From Akkermansiaceae bacterium (lineage in GTDB: Bacteria > Verrucomicrobiota > Verrucomicrobiia > Verrucomicrobiales > Akkermansiaceae): DNA of 64,000 nucleotides. Made by a program: the position numbers and the translations under genes. The DNA is taken from positions 434,001 through 498,000 of the forward strand of contig CP059069.1 in the NCBI GenBank assembly GCA_017798145.1, given 5' to 3'. Positions 16,573-26,173 of this stretch are shown one piece after another. How positions within the stretch are numbered: the stretch's first letter is position 1; each line of letters begins with the position of its first letter. The notes under the pieces are model-generated. The model did no database searches. It worked only from the letters and a program-made list of their open reading frames with translations, and had not been told where the DNA came from.

Positions 16573-19254
16573 TCACTTTCTCCCCTTCGCCCTGTCGTAG
16601 CGCGAGCGGCGCTCCGAGGGAGCCTGCGGAGCCTGCCCCAAGTCCGCCTCGACCTTCTCCGGAACGACTGCTCTGACCACCGGCTTCGGCACCTTTGCGG
16701 CCTTTGTCATGGGCACCTTCTCCCGTTTCTCGATCCTTACGAACTCCGGCAATTTCCAGCCCGTACGGGTGATGAGCGCATCGAGCAGGATCATCCCCAG
16801 AAGCACCAGCCCGAGCGACAAACTCAGCGAGGTGGAGGCGATGTAGGGCGGGCGGAGCCATGCTTCCTTGAGGTTCAGCAGCTCGCGGCCATCCGTCTGG
16901 TGGGACACCTGCCGCAGCTCCGCAAGCCGCTCCGGCTCAAAGGCCCACTCGACGCTGGAGCCCACGCTGACCGGGCCGAAGCCGATCGCGTTGTCGCCGA
17001 CGCGGATCGCGCCCTTGACGACGCTGCCTTCCTCAAGGTCGCGGCTGAGGGAAAAATGTCCCGGCGCGAGCCGCCGCCACGGCAGCTCGTAGATGGGGCC
17101 GCCGGCATCGTCCTGGAGCTTCACCGTCGGCGGATCCTTGCTGAGGCGCTCGCCCCACTCGGCATCGTCGTAGAGGAGGTCGAGATCGAGGCGGGTGCCC
17201 TGGACCTTGTGGCGGATGGCGATGCCCGGCGGCATTTCCTGGCCCATGAGGAAACGGCCGAGTGTCTGCATGAAATCGCCATAACCCTCCCATTTCCTGA
17301 CCTCCTCGGAAAACTCGCCGCCCAGCGGAAAAGAAACGGCCACCGTCCTGCCGAGACCGCGCCGTGCGTGGGCGACGAGAGGCGCGGCATACTCGTCCTT
17401 GGAGACCAGCGAGACCGTGGTATCCTTGCGGGCGTAGGAGAGGTTGTAACCACCCACCGCGGCCATCCACTCAAGCGGCTTGGGCGAGATCTCGCCCCAG
17501 CGCCCGGAGGCCAGGGTCCCCACCGGCTCCTCGACGAAGGCCGAACGGGCGATCGTCACCGTCTCCTGCGCGAAGATCTGCGGGATGTCCATGGGCTTGT
17601 CGGAGAAGAAGATCCGCCCGTTGCCGAGCTTCGCGATGTCCTCGCAGAGCTTCGCATCCACATCGCCTTTCGTGCCCAGGCCGATGACGGATACGGTCGC
17701 CCCGTCCTTGGTCATTTCCGCTAGCAGCTTCTTGTAATCCCCCGGTTCCTCGGTGTCCTGGGTGTCGGTGAAAAGGATGAGGTGGCGGGTTCCGGCCTTC
17801 GACTTGCGCAGCTCCTCCCAACCCGCTTTCAGGCCGGTGTAGGCATAGATGCCGCCGCCACCCGCACCGATCCGGGCGATGCGTGCGGAAATCTCCTTCT
17901 GCTTCCCGCCCACGGAGGTCAGCGGCACGGTTTTGGTCGGCTCGCTGTCCACTGCGAAGACCGTGATCTGATCCATCATGCCAAGCAGGTTCGTTGCGGC
18001 GATGGCACCCGAGTTGGCGAGATCCATCTTGGTTTTCCCGCCCGCAACCCCCATGCCCATCGACCCGGACCTGTCCATCACGATGGCGAGCGCGACCGAT
18101 AGTTTCCGGTGCTCGGATTTCAGCTCCATGGATACGGGAAGGAGTCCGTCTATGTCGGATTGGAAATAGCCGCCGGAGCCGAAGGAGCGTTTCCCGCCGG
18201 CCATCAGGAATCCCCCGCCCTGCTCCTTGACGAAGAAATCCAGGGACTTCATGAAATCGTTGGGGATCTCGTGGGCGGGGACGTTGTTGAAAATGACAGC
18301 CTTGGTGCCGCCCAACATGCCCGGCTTGAGCTGGTTGAAATCGCTGACCACCTGCACGTCGAAATCCATGTCCGCCATCGCCTGCGCCACCGGGTCGTCG
18401 GTGTATTTCGTCACCAGCAGGAGCCGCGGCCCGCCGGTGATCTCGATCCAGCGCTTCATTCGGTTGTTGCCGGGGTGGGCGTCGGTTTCCGGGCGTATCT
18501 CCGCATCGTATTCGTAGGCGCCGACCTTGCCGATCCGATCCGTGAACTCGGCCGTCGCGGTGCCGTCCTTCACCTCGACATCCGTTTCCACCAGGGTCTG
18601 GCCGTTCCTGCGGAGGATGAGCGGGACTTTGCCGTCCTCATTGCCGCGCACCAGCACGGAGATCAGGAAGGGCTCGCCGAGCTGGACACGCTCGGGGAAC
18701 GAAAGCCGTGCCAGCCGCATGTCCTCGGAGGTCTCATCGCGCACCAAGCGGAAGTCCAGCGGGACGCCGCGCTTCTGGAGCTGGGCGGCGGCTTCGGTAA
18801 GCGGCTCGGTGGAGTAGCCGTCGGTGAAAAGCAGCACGCGGGTCGGCTTCGTTTCGTCGACCTTGGCCATCAGGTTCGATAGCGCCAGGCCGGTCTTGGT
18901 CAGTTTCCGCGAGCCGGTGAAGGAAGATCCGTCGATGCCCGCATCCGCCACCTCCGCCGCGAAGTTGACAAAGCGGAGGGTGTCGTGGCGTCCGGGCTTA
19001 ACATCCTCAAGGATGTCCGTCCATTCCGGCAGTCCCTTGTCGATGAGGTCTTCGGTGGATTCCGAGCGATCCAGCAGGACGATGAGCTCCAGGGCGTCCT
19101 GCTGCTTGCGTATGCTCGGCTGCGCAAGCAGTGCGGCGACCAGCAGGATGATGATGATGCGCAAGGGACGGAACAAGCCGAGCCGCGGCCAAAACCAGCC
19201 CAGCAATCCCACCAAGGGGATCAGCAGGAAACTTTCCGGATACTCGAAGGCCAT
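16573..19254 (-). CDS. Large VWA-domain membrane protein (Bat/GATase-like architecture)
   Basis: An 893-residue membrane protein. Two helices at residues 8-45 (LLIPLVGLLGWFW; IIIILLVAALLAQ) are followed by a first von Willebrand A-like domain (LIVLLDRSESTED), Ig-like beta segments, a class I glutamine-amidotransferase-like domain (GPRLLLVTKY...KAVIFNNVPAHEIP...GGGFLMAGG), then a second VWA domain with an intact MIDAS (VMDRSGSMGMG). Another helix lies near residue 830 before a basic tail. This arrangement is common in Planctomycetes and Verrucomicrobia; the role is presumed in envelope protein complexes or stress. The catalytic amidotransferase triad is not evident. Confidence 0.88.
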   Translation of the reverse strand: MAFEYPESFLLIPLVGLLGWFWPRLGLFRPLRIIIILLVAALLAQPSIRKQQDALELIVLLDRSESTEDLIDKGLPEWTDILEDVKPGRHDTLRFVNFAAEVADAGIDGSSFTGSRKLTKTGLALSNLMAKVDETKPTRVLLFTDGYSTEPLTEAAAQLQKRGVPLDFRLVRDETSEDMRLARLSFPERVQLGEPFLISVLVRGNEDGKVPLILRRNGQTLVETDVEVKDGTATAEFTDRIGKVGAYEYDAEIRPETDAHPGNNRMKRWIEITGGPRLLLVTKYTDDPVAQAMADMDFDVQVVSDFNQLKPGMLGGTKAVIFNNVPAHEIPNDFMKSLDFFVKEQGGGFLMAGGKRSFGSGGYFQSDIDGLLPVSMELKSEHRKLSVALAIVMDRSGSMGMGVAGGKTKMDLANSGAIAATNLLGMMDQITVFAVDSEPTKTVPLTSVGGKQKEISARIARIGAGGGGIYAYTGLKAGWEELRKSKAGTRHLILFTDTQDTEEPGDYKKLLAEMTKDGATVSVIGLGTKGDVDAKLCEDIAKLGNGRIFFSDKPMDIPQIFAQETVTIARSAFVEEPVGTLASGRWGEISPKPLEWMAAVGGYNLSYARKDTTVSLVSKDEYAAPLVAHARRGLGRTVAVSFPLGGEFSEEVRKWEGYGDFMQTLGRFLMGQEMPPGIAIRHKVQGTRLDLDLLYDDAEWGERLSKDPPTVKLQDDAGGPIYELPWRRLAPGHFSLSRDLEEGSVVKGAIRVGDNAIGFGPVSVGSSVEWAFEPERLAELRQVSHQTDGRELLNLKEAWLRPPYIASTSLSLSLGLVLLGMILLDALITRTGWKLPEFVRIEKREKVPMTKAAKVPKPVVRAVVPEKVEADLGQAPQAPSERRSRYDRAKGRK

Positions 19255-19305
19255 GTGCGGAGGATTCGATATGTTTTCCGGACGGATGGCAAGTGGCGGC
19301 CCCGT

Positions 19306-20901
19306 CTATCTGCCCGTTTTCCTTTTCAGGATGGAGAGCATCTCACCCACCTCATCCACCTTCACCAGCAATGCCACCGCGAAGTATGCCCCCGCGGCGA
19401 GCGAGATCAGGCCGCACAGCCAGACCGCTTTCACCAGCACCGGCATCGCCGTGAGATCGGGGAAGAGCAGCCGGTTCCCGACAATGCAGACCGCCGCCAT
19501 CACGGCTGTCGCCAAACCGATTTTCAGGAAAGCGAACAGCAAGCCCTTGGTGCCGACATCCCCCGCGTAACGGGTCATTGCCGCGTAGAGGAAAACGAAG
19601 TTCAAGCTCGCCACGATGCTTGTGGTGAGCGCCAGCGACTCGTGCCCCCACTTGAAAACGAAGACGAAGGCGTAGTTGAAGCCGATGTTGACGAACAGCG
19701 CGATGATGCTGGCGATCATGGGGAACCAGCGTTTCTCGATCGCATAGAAGGCCGGTTGCAGCACTTTTAGCCCGGCGTAAAACAGCAGCCCGCATCCGTA
19801 TGCCCGCAGCGCCCCCGCCGTGGCGGTGCGATCCGCCTCCGAGAAATTCCCCCGCTCATAGAGCAGGCTGATGATGGGATCGGCCAAGACCACAAGGCCC
19901 ACCGTTGCCGGAAAAACCAGGAACATCACCAGCTTCAGGCCTTTGGAGAGGGTTGGCGCGAAGTCCTCCCCCACCCCGTTGATCGCCGCGCGGGAAAGGG
20001 CGGGCAATGTCACCGTCGCCACCGCCACGCCGAACACCCCGATCGGCAGTTGCATGAGCCGGAACGCATAGCTCAGCCAGCTCACCGCACCCTCACCCAC
20101 CCCGTAGGCGAACATCGAATTCACGAAAACGTTCACCTGCGTCACCGATGCCGCGATCACCGCCGGCCCCATGAGTTTCAGGATCTGCCTGACCCCGGAA
20201 TCGTTCCATCTGAAATTCGCCACGAAACGGTATCCAACCGCCCGCAGTGCCGGAAACTGGCAGGCAAGCTGAGCGACCCCGCCGATCACGACGCCCCACG
20301 AGAACCCGACCAAGCTGCGCGGCCCCCATGTGGGATCCATCCAGTATCCCAGGGCCGCCCCGCCCGCCATCGAGCCGATGTTGAAGAAGCAAGATGCCAG
20401 CGCCGGCATGCCGAAGACGTCCCGCGCGTTGAGCATCCCCATCACCAGTGCGGAGAGCGAGACCAGTGCGATGAAGGGATACATCACCCGCACCATCTCC
20501 ACCATCAGCGTGAATTCCGCGGGGCTGAAATCCCGCGCCGTTTTGCCGCTCTTCGAGAACGATGTCAGCAACTCCACGATCCAGGGCGCCAGCCCGATCC
20601 CGACCAGCGCGACCAGTCCCATGAACACCGCCACCAGCGTCATAATGCGGTTCGCCAGCACCCATGCCTGCTCGGGGCCGTCGGATTTCACCTTCTTGGA
20701 AAAGGTCGTCACGAAAGCCTGCGAGAGGGCTCCCTCGGCGAAAAGGTCCCGCAAAAGGTTGGGCACCCGGTAGGCGAGGTAAAAGCAATCCATCCAGCGG
20801 CTGCCGCCGAACAGCCCGGCGAACATCATTTCCCGCGCCAGCCCCAGCACGCGGCTCAGCATCACAGCCGCACTCACCCTCCATGTAGCCCTCGCAGACA
20901 T
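19306..20901 (-). CDS. murJ: Lipid II flippase MurJ
   Basis: A 531-residue polytopic membrane protein of the MurJ/MviN group in the MOP superfamily. It opens VSAAVMLSRVLGLAREMMFAGLFG and contains LLRDLFAEGALSQAFVTTFSK, both MurJ hallmarks, and about 14 hydrophobic helices are discernible. Arginines in the first helices (SRVLGLARE) line the lipid II cavity in known structures. It moves lipid II across the inner membrane for peptidoglycan synthesis. The next gene on this strand, the VWA protein, starts 51 bases after its stop. Confidence 0.96.
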   Translation of the reverse strand: MSARATWRVSAAVMLSRVLGLAREMMFAGLFGGSRWMDCFYLAYRVPNLLRDLFAEGALSQAFVTTFSKKVKSDGPEQAWVLANRIMTLVAVFMGLVALVGIGLAPWIVELLTSFSKSGKTARDFSPAEFTLMVEMVRVMYPFIALVSLSALVMGMLNARDVFGMPALASCFFNIGSMAGGAALGYWMDPTWGPRSLVGFSWGVVIGGVAQLACQFPALRAVGYRFVANFRWNDSGVRQILKLMGPAVIAASVTQVNVFVNSMFAYGVGEGAVSWLSYAFRLMQLPIGVFGVAVATVTLPALSRAAINGVGEDFAPTLSKGLKLVMFLVFPATVGLVVLADPIISLLYERGNFSEADRTATAGALRAYGCGLLFYAGLKVLQPAFYAIEKRWFPMIASIIALFVNIGFNYAFVFVFKWGHESLALTTSIVASLNFVFLYAAMTRYAGDVGTKGLLFAFLKIGLATAVMAAVCIVGNRLLFPDLTAMPVLVKAVWLCGLISLAAGAYFAVALLVKVDEVGEMLSILKRKTGR

Positions 20902-21015
20902 CCGCGCCGTTCATCTACGATGCGGAAGGGCTTTGCAATCCCTTTGAATTGGTCGCCCCCGTCTCGGGGCAGGCCGTGCAAGCTGCGTCCCGCAGCGAAT
21001 CCGCCCGCATCTCCC

Positions 21016-22137
21016 TCACCCACCCTCACCGTCCGCCGCCTTGGCCGCTTCCCGGATTGCGGCCTTGGCTCTCTCCAAGCGCTTCGGCCACTTGAAGGTG
21101 GGCGCCTTTTCCGGATCATAGCCCTCCATGTGGCCGGTCAGGCGGGTGGCGGGTTTCGTGTAGGTGATTTCCGTATCGCCGAAGACCTCCTTGCAAAAGG
21201 CGGCGAGAGCGGGATCGTATTCGACCAATTCCTCGCGGGTGTCCACATGGTTGTGATCGTGGTCGTTGACCCGGTTGTTGCCGAACCAGGACTGCACTCC
21301 CTCGGCGAAATACTCGTAGTGGTTGGTGGCCGCATACTTATCCTTCCACAGACCCGCCGCCATCGCCTTTTCGTAGGCCGCCTTGAGGCGTTTGTCGAAG
21401 GTGGGATCGACGTTGGTCATCCCACGCAGGTGGATGCAGTGTGCGAATTCGTGGATCAGGATGTTTTCCTTTTCGTAGGGATCACCCGGGTAGCCGAGCA
21501 TGTTTTCCTCCGCGCATGTGCAGTAGGGGTCGGTCTCGCTGCCGCCGGTGCCGCGCGCCCGGGCATCCCAGAAATCCTTGCCGCTCACCCCGGGATAACG
21601 CTCCTTTTCGCCAGCTCCGAAGTGGGAGAACTCCGGCAGGTCGGTGGTGAACTGTTTGTAGCCGATGATGCAAAGCCGCGCCCCGCTTTTCACAAGCGCC
21701 TGCCTGACATCGGCGCGCTTTGCCAGCATCTGTTCCACGATGTAGGCGGATTCCTTGATGGCATAGGGATTCACATCGGCGGATGCGACGATGGGAAAAC
21801 CCCCGACATCGACCCGCTGGGTGTAAAAAGCCGGTATCCCGTCCTTCCCGGCGGGATCGAAGCGGAAGCCCTGCACCAGCACCTGGCTCTCCACGATGTT
21901 CTCCGTGCCGCTTTCCTTGCCGATGACGGCGAAGCGGTGCCCTATGGTCGTGGTGATGATGCTGTCTTTGCCGGGCGCAACAACTCCGTTGGGAACCCGC
22001 TTGCCCTCGCCATCGATCCAGAGGATTTCCGCAGCCTCATTGCTGCCATTGATGATCTGGAGCTTGGGGCGCGGAGCCTCGGCAGCTGCAAGGATCGTGC
22101 CGGAGGCTAGGCAGATGTGGATAGCCGTCTTGCGCAT
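21016..22137 (-). CDS. Secreted zincin-type metallopeptidase with N-terminal VHL-like beta domain
   Basis: A 373-residue protein. A signal peptide (MRKTAIHICLASGTILAAAEA) is followed by a beta segment resembling the von Hippel-Lindau beta domain (LQIINGSNEAAEILWIDGEG ... VVAPGKDSIITTTIGHRFAVI). The peptidase part carries the zinc motif HEFAHCIH (residues 229-236) and a downstream NHYEYFAEGVQSWF, whose glutamate is a plausible third ligand; a Cys-rich loop (DPYCTCAEE) lies before it. ATG 22137 is preferred because it puts the signal peptide at the N terminus. Probably periplasmic or extracellular; substrate unknown. Confidence 0.82.
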   Translation of the reverse strand: MRKTAIHICLASGTILAAAEAPRPKLQIINGSNEAAEILWIDGEGKRVPNGVVAPGKDSIITTTIGHRFAVIGKESGTENIVESQVLVQGFRFDPAGKDGIPAFYTQRVDVGGFPIVASADVNPYAIKESAYIVEQMLAKRADVRQALVKSGARLCIIGYKQFTTDLPEFSHFGAGEKERYPGVSGKDFWDARARGTGGSETDPYCTCAEENMLGYPGDPYEKENILIHEFAHCIHLRGMTNVDPTFDKRLKAAYEKAMAAGLWKDKYAATNHYEYFAEGVQSWFGNNRVNDHDHNHVDTREELVEYDPALAAFCKEVFGDTEITYTKPATRLTGHMEGYDPEKAPTFKWPKRLERAKAAIREAAKAADGEGG

Positions 22138-22192
22138 TGATATCATGCAATGGATCATCCTGGCAAAAGTGGTGAATGTGAAGGCTAATTGC

Positions 22193-22260
22193 GGAGAGCC
22201 GCCCTTGCGGGCGGCTTCTTGCGGCAGCATTGCAAAGCCCCCCCCGGAAGGACGGCTGCC
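22193..22260. repeat. Palindromic repeat element, copy 1
   Basis: GGAGAGCC followed by a strong stem (AGCCGCCC-TTGC-GGGCGGCT, 22197-22216), ending in CGGAAGGACGGCTGCC. The same outer arms occur at 23870-23936 and, as an inverted pair, at 42888-42984. It lies between the divergent zincin and aldehyde dehydrogenase genes. Confidence 0.7.
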
Positions 22261-22309
22261 CAGCTAGTCCTTGCCATCCGCCCCCGCATGGCCGAAAAGA
22301 ACGCGACTT

Positions 22310-23869
22310 ATGACCACACAACTATCAGGCACCTCCTTCATCGGCTTTTCACGCTCCAACGGCACCCACGCCTGCGGCCAGGCCGTGAACCCGGCCATGG
22401 GCGAAAAACTCGCCCCCCAATACCTCGCCGCCACGGATCAGGAAGTGGAAAAGGCCATGTCGCTTGCCGCCGCGGCATTCCCTGTTTACTCAAGCCTTCC
22501 GGGAAAACCCCGCGCCGCGTTCCTGCGCAGCATCGCCGACAAGATCGATGCCGTCGTGGAGGATATCGCCGCCCGCGGGCCGCTGGAAACGGGATTGCCC
22601 GAACCGCGCATGCGGGGCGAGACCGGACGCACCACCGGCCAGCTGCGCATGTTCGCCGCGTTGCTGGAGGAGGGCTCATGGGTCGATGCCCGGATCGAGC
22701 GCGCCATCCCGGATCGTGCCCCGGCCCCCAAGCCCGACCTCCGCTCCATGCTCCGCCCGCTCGGGCCGGTTGCGGTTTTCTGCGCCAGCAATTTCCCGCT
22801 CGCCTTCTCCGTGGCCGGGGGTGACACCGCATCCGCGCTTGCCGCCGGTTGCCCCGTGGTGGTCATCGCGCATGCCTCGCATCCGGGGCTTGCCGAGATT
22901 GTCGCGACGGCGGTCGTCGCCGCTGCACAGGAATGCGGTATGCCGGAAGGTGTTTTCTCGCTGCTCTACGGAGGCGGACGCACGGTGGGCCAGGCTGTTG
23001 TGAAGCATCCGGTCACACAGGCGGTCGGCTTCACCGGATCGCGCGCCGCCGGCACCGCCCTGATGGCCACCGCCGCCGCCCGCCCGCAGCCCATCCCGGT
23101 CTATGCGGAAATGAGCTCGGTCAACCCGCTTGTCATCCTTCCCGGAGCGCTTGCCAAGGGAGAGGCGGCGCTGGCCGAGGCCTACTACGGCTCGCTCACG
23201 CTCGGCGCTGGCCAGTTCTGCACAAACCCCGGCTTGGTTTTCCTGCCCACGGAGAATGGCGATGATTTCCTCGCCCGCCTCAAGGAACTCGTCGAGGCCG
23301 GCTCTCCCGCCACCCTGCTCAATGCCTCCATCTGCGGCGCATTTTCCGAAGCCACCTCTGCCTTCGCCTCCGCCGCCGGGGTGGAAACCCTCGCCCGCTG
23401 CCCTGCAACCGCAGGCCACGGACAGGTGGTTCCCGTCGTGTTCACCGTATCCATCGCGGATTTCCTGAAAAGCGAGGAGCTGCAGGGCGAACTCTTCGGC
23501 CCCGGATCGTTGATTGTCAGGGGCAGCCTGGCAGAGATCGAAGCCGCCATCGCAAAACTGGAGGGCCAGCTCACCGCCACCCTGCATGCCACCGAGGAAG
23601 AGCTTGCGGAACATGCAGGCCTCGTCCACGCGCTCCAGCAACGCGCCGGACGCCTGATCTTCAATGGGTTCCCAACCGGTGTCGAAGTCTGCTCCAGCAT
23701 GGTCCACCGGAGGCCTTATCCCTCGACCTCGGATGGACGCAGCACTTCCGTCGGCACCATGGCCATCTACCGTTTTTGCCGTGCGGTCGCGTGGCAGTCC
23801 TTCCCGGACGCTGCGCTTCCGCTGGAGCTGCAGGACGCGAATCCGCTGGGGATCAAGCGGATGGGATAG
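22310..23869 (+). CDS. NADP-type aldehyde dehydrogenase, alpha-ketoglutaric semialdehyde dehydrogenase-like
   Basis: A 519-residue complete aldehyde dehydrogenase. It has the N-terminal GxxAxNPAMGE segment, LGPVAVFCASNFPLAFS in the cofactor fold, GFTGSRAAG, the glutamate in YAEMSSVNP and the catalytic cysteine in GAGQFCTNPG. The Ser-Ser-Val-Asn-Pro form of the glutamate loop is typical of the 2,5-dioxovalerate (alpha-ketoglutaric semialdehyde) dehydrogenase branch used in pentose and uronate breakdown. ATG 22310 (MTTQLSG) is chosen. No related catabolic genes adjoin it. It is bracketed by two copies of the same palindromic repeat, in the same orientation. Confidence 0.88.
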   Translation: MTTQLSGTSFIGFSRSNGTHACGQAVNPAMGEKLAPQYLAATDQEVEKAMSLAAAAFPVYSSLPGKPRAAFLRSIADKIDAVVEDIAARGPLETGLPEPRMRGETGRTTGQLRMFAALLEEGSWVDARIERAIPDRAPAPKPDLRSMLRPLGPVAVFCASNFPLAFSVAGGDTASALAAGCPVVVIAHASHPGLAEIVATAVVAAAQECGMPEGVFSLLYGGGRTVGQAVVKHPVTQAVGFTGSRAAGTALMATAAARPQPIPVYAEMSSVNPLVILPGALAKGEAALAEAYYGSLTLGAGQFCTNPGLVFLPTENGDDFLARLKELVEAGSPATLLNASICGAFSEATSAFASAAGVETLARCPATAGHGQVVPVVFTVSIADFLKSEELQGELFGPGSLIVRGSLAEIEAAIAKLEGQLTATLHATEEELAEHAGLVHALQQRAGRLIFNGFPTGVEVCSSMVHRRPYPSTSDGRSTSVGTMAIYRFCRAVAWQSFPDAALPLELQDANPLGIKRMG

Positions 23870-23936
23870 GGAGAGCCTTCCTTCCAGGCGGCTTTGCAGT
23901 GGTATCGGAATACGCCGACCGGAAGGACGGTTCTCC
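23870..23936. repeat. Palindromic repeat element, copy 2
   Basis: Begins at the base after the aldehyde dehydrogenase stop. Left arm GGAGAGCCTTCCTTCC-AGGCGGCT, right arm CCGGAAGGACGGTTCTCC. Same family as 22193-22260, in the same orientation; it may serve as terminator for the converging genes. Confidence 0.7.
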
Positions 23937-23947
23937 GTATCGCCCGC

Positions 23948-25123
23948 TCAAAGCCACCTGACTTCCGCAGGCATGTCGACGAACTTGCCGTCGCAGCAGA
24001 ACGGCTGTCCGTCGAGGGTGACCTTCGAGCCCTCGCCGAGGCTTGCGATAAGATCCCAGTGGAGGGCGCTCTTGTTGCAGTTTCCGGTTTCGGGGTATCC
24101 AGCGCCGAAGGCAAGATGGAAGGAACCGCCCATCTTCTCATCGTAGAGGATCTGGCCGGTGGGTTTTGAGATCGCCCGGTTCGTCCCGAAGGCAACCTCG
24201 CCGATGCGGCGGGCACCCTCGTCCTGATCGAGCATGGCAATGAGAAAATCCTCCCCCTCCTCCGCCGTGACATCCGTCGCCCGGCCTTTCTCCATCACGA
24301 TGCGTGCGTTCCTGACAGCATGCCCCTGATAGACGCAGCGCTTGTCGAAAAGCACCACGCCTTCCGCGCCACCGTTCTCCGCACCGAGATTCGGCCCGGA
24401 ATAGACCTCGCCGTCGGGGAAGTTCTTCCTACCGGGGCTGGAGAGCCATTTCATCCCAGATACGGCAACCCTGAGATCCGTCCCTTCGGGCGTTTGGAAA
24501 TGGAGTTCGCTACCAGCCATGAGTTTCCCCGCAAGCTCACACTGCCATTGATCTAGCTTTTCCCAGAAAGCCACCGGGTCTTCCTGCCCGAGCTGGCAGG
24601 CGCTGACCACGAAATCGCTGTAATCGGCGAGGCTCATCCCCGCGTCCTGGGCGTAGGCGTTGGTCGGGAAAAGAGTGGTCGTCCACAACAGCGGCTTGAG
24701 CGTCGAGTCGATGGACGGATCGTCCGCGACCGCCGCCCTCTGAAAAAACAGCTCGCGCGAATCCTTCTGTGCCCGCGCCGCACGCTGGGTCACCGAAGTG
24801 TCGAACTTGTCCAGCGCCCTGAGATTGGTGATCGCGCTGATGTTGATCGAGGCGTCGATGGCCTGGGTTTCATGCAGCGTGAACGGGTTCGCCCAATCGA
24901 GCTGCTCAGGACAGGCGAGTTCGTAGAAAGCCTCTCCGAGAAATTCAGGGCGGCAGTTCACGATGGGATTGCCTCCCGCCTCGAGCACCTTGCGGTAAAC
25001 CGCCTCAAGCAGGGGCTCCGCCGCAGGTTGGGCGTTGATGCGGACGATGTTTCCCGGGCGGACATTTGTCGCATGGCGCACGAGCACCTCCGCCCAGCGG
25101 TCGAGATGGATCTGGGTAAGCAT
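23948..25123 (-). CDS. M29 family aminopeptidase
   Basis: A 391-residue aminopeptidase of the AmpS/PepS (M29, thermophilic metalloprotease) family. It contains PGNIVRINAQPAAEPLLEAVY near the start, the metal-ligand segment with FPDGEVYSGP, the loop RNARIVMEKGRATDV and IGEVAFGTNRAI, and the C-terminal HLAFGAGYPETGNCNKSALHWDLI with the final histidine/aspartate ligands. Start ATG 25123 rather than TTG 25129. A cytosolic dizinc or cobalt enzyme that releases N-terminal residues. Convergent with the aldehyde dehydrogenase gene. Confidence 0.92.
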   Translation of the reverse strand: MLTQIHLDRWAEVLVRHATNVRPGNIVRINAQPAAEPLLEAVYRKVLEAGGNPIVNCRPEFLGEAFYELACPEQLDWANPFTLHETQAIDASINISAITNLRALDKFDTSVTQRAARAQKDSRELFFQRAAVADDPSIDSTLKPLLWTTTLFPTNAYAQDAGMSLADYSDFVVSACQLGQEDPVAFWEKLDQWQCELAGKLMAGSELHFQTPEGTDLRVAVSGMKWLSSPGRKNFPDGEVYSGPNLGAENGGAEGVVLFDKRCVYQGHAVRNARIVMEKGRATDVTAEEGEDFLIAMLDQDEGARRIGEVAFGTNRAISKPTGQILYDEKMGGSFHLAFGAGYPETGNCNKSALHWDLIASLGEGSKVTLDGQPFCCDGKFVDMPAEVRWL

Positions 25124-25174
25124 CCGCAAGGCCTAGATGAGCGGAGCCCGTTTGTCACGCGAAGCCCGGCGATT

Positions 25175-26173
25175 TCACAAAATCTCCGCGATCTGGACGG
25201 CGTTGAGCGCCGCGCCTTTCCGCACCTGGTCTCCGACGACCCATAGATCAAGGGCGTTTTCCAGCACCAGGTTCCTGCGTATGCGCCCGACCAGGCAATC
25301 GTCCTTGCCGGTGGTGTCAAGCGGCACCGGGAAAACCTTGTTTGCGGGATCATCCACGACAAGCACGCCCGGCTTGCCCTGGTAGGCGGCCTTCGCCCCC
25401 TCGACGCTCGGCTGCTTGGAAAATTTCGCGGTGATGGAGACGGAGTGCGAGCGATAGACCGGCACCCGGACGCAGGTGCAGGAAACCTTGAGCGCATCCA
25501 CTCCCAGGATCTTGCGCCCTTCGTTGAGCATCTTCATCTCTTCCTTGGTGTAGCCGTTTTCCGTGAAAGAATCCACCTGCGGTATGACATTGAACGCGAT
25601 CTGTCGCGGATAGACCTTTGGGGTGAAGTCCCTGCCGTTCGCAATGGCCTGCACCTGCTCCTCCAGCTCGACGATGCCCTGCGCCCCGGAGCCCGAAACC
25701 GCCTGGTAGCTCGACGCGATGACGCTTTCCAAGCCGTATGCCTCGTGGAGCGGCGCCAGCGCCATGAGCGAAATGATGGTGGTGCAGTTCGGGTTCGCAA
25801 TGATGCCCTTGGGCCTGTCATTTGCGGCGGCGGGGTTGATTTCCGGGATCACCAGCGGCACCCCCTCGTCCATCCGGAATGCCGAGGAATTGTCGATGAC
25901 AACGGCCCCGGCGGCTGCTGCCGACGGCGCGAACTCCAGCGAGATCCCGCCGCCCGCGCTGAACATCGCGATATCGACGCCTGCGAAGGAATCATGGGTG
26001 AGCTCTTTCACGACGATCTCCTGGCCGCGGAATTTCATGGTCTTCCCCGCCGAGCGCGCGGAGGCGAGCAAGGTCAGCCCTCCGAGCTGGAAATTCCGTT
26101 GCTCCAGGCAAAGGAGCATCTCAACGCCGACGGCACCCGTCGCCCCGACAATCGCCACATGAGGTAGTTTCAT
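25175..26173 (-). CDS. asd: Aspartate-semialdehyde dehydrogenase
   Basis: A 332-residue enzyme that reduces aspartyl phosphate to aspartate semialdehyde, the branch point to lysine/diaminopimelate, methionine and threonine. It has the N-terminal GATGAVG nucleotide motif, FSAGGGIS, DNSSAFRM, the catalytic cysteine in IANPNCTT, the SSYQAVSGSG segment and the C-terminal catalytic pair in VPVYRSHS. The ATG at 26173 (MKLPHVAIVG) is decisive. A reading frame continuing to 27565 upstream is only antisense to the rhamnulokinase gene. The M29 gene follows 51 bases downstream on the same strand. Confidence 0.97.
   Translation of the reverse strand: MKLPHVAIVGATGAVGVEMLLCLEQRNFQLGGLTLLASARSAGKTMKFRGQEIVVKELTHDSFAGVDIAMFSAGGGISLEFAPSAAAAGAVVIDNSSAFRMDEGVPLVIPEINPAAANDRPKGIIANPNCTTIISLMALAPLHEAYGLESVIASSYQAVSGSGAQGIVELEEQVQAIANGRDFTPKVYPRQIAFNVIPQVDSFTENGYTKEEMKMLNEGRKILGVDALKVSCTCVRVPVYRSHSVSITAKFSKQPSVEGAKAAYQGKPGVLVVDDPANKVFPVPLDTTGKDDCLVGRIRRNLVLENALDLWVVGDQVRKGAALNAVQIAEIL

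Noticed and set aside
20050-22110. A 686-codon plus-strand frame opposite murJ and the zincin gene
   Set aside because: His/Arg/Pro-rich antisense translation typical of high-GC genes; both minus-strand genes are well supported.
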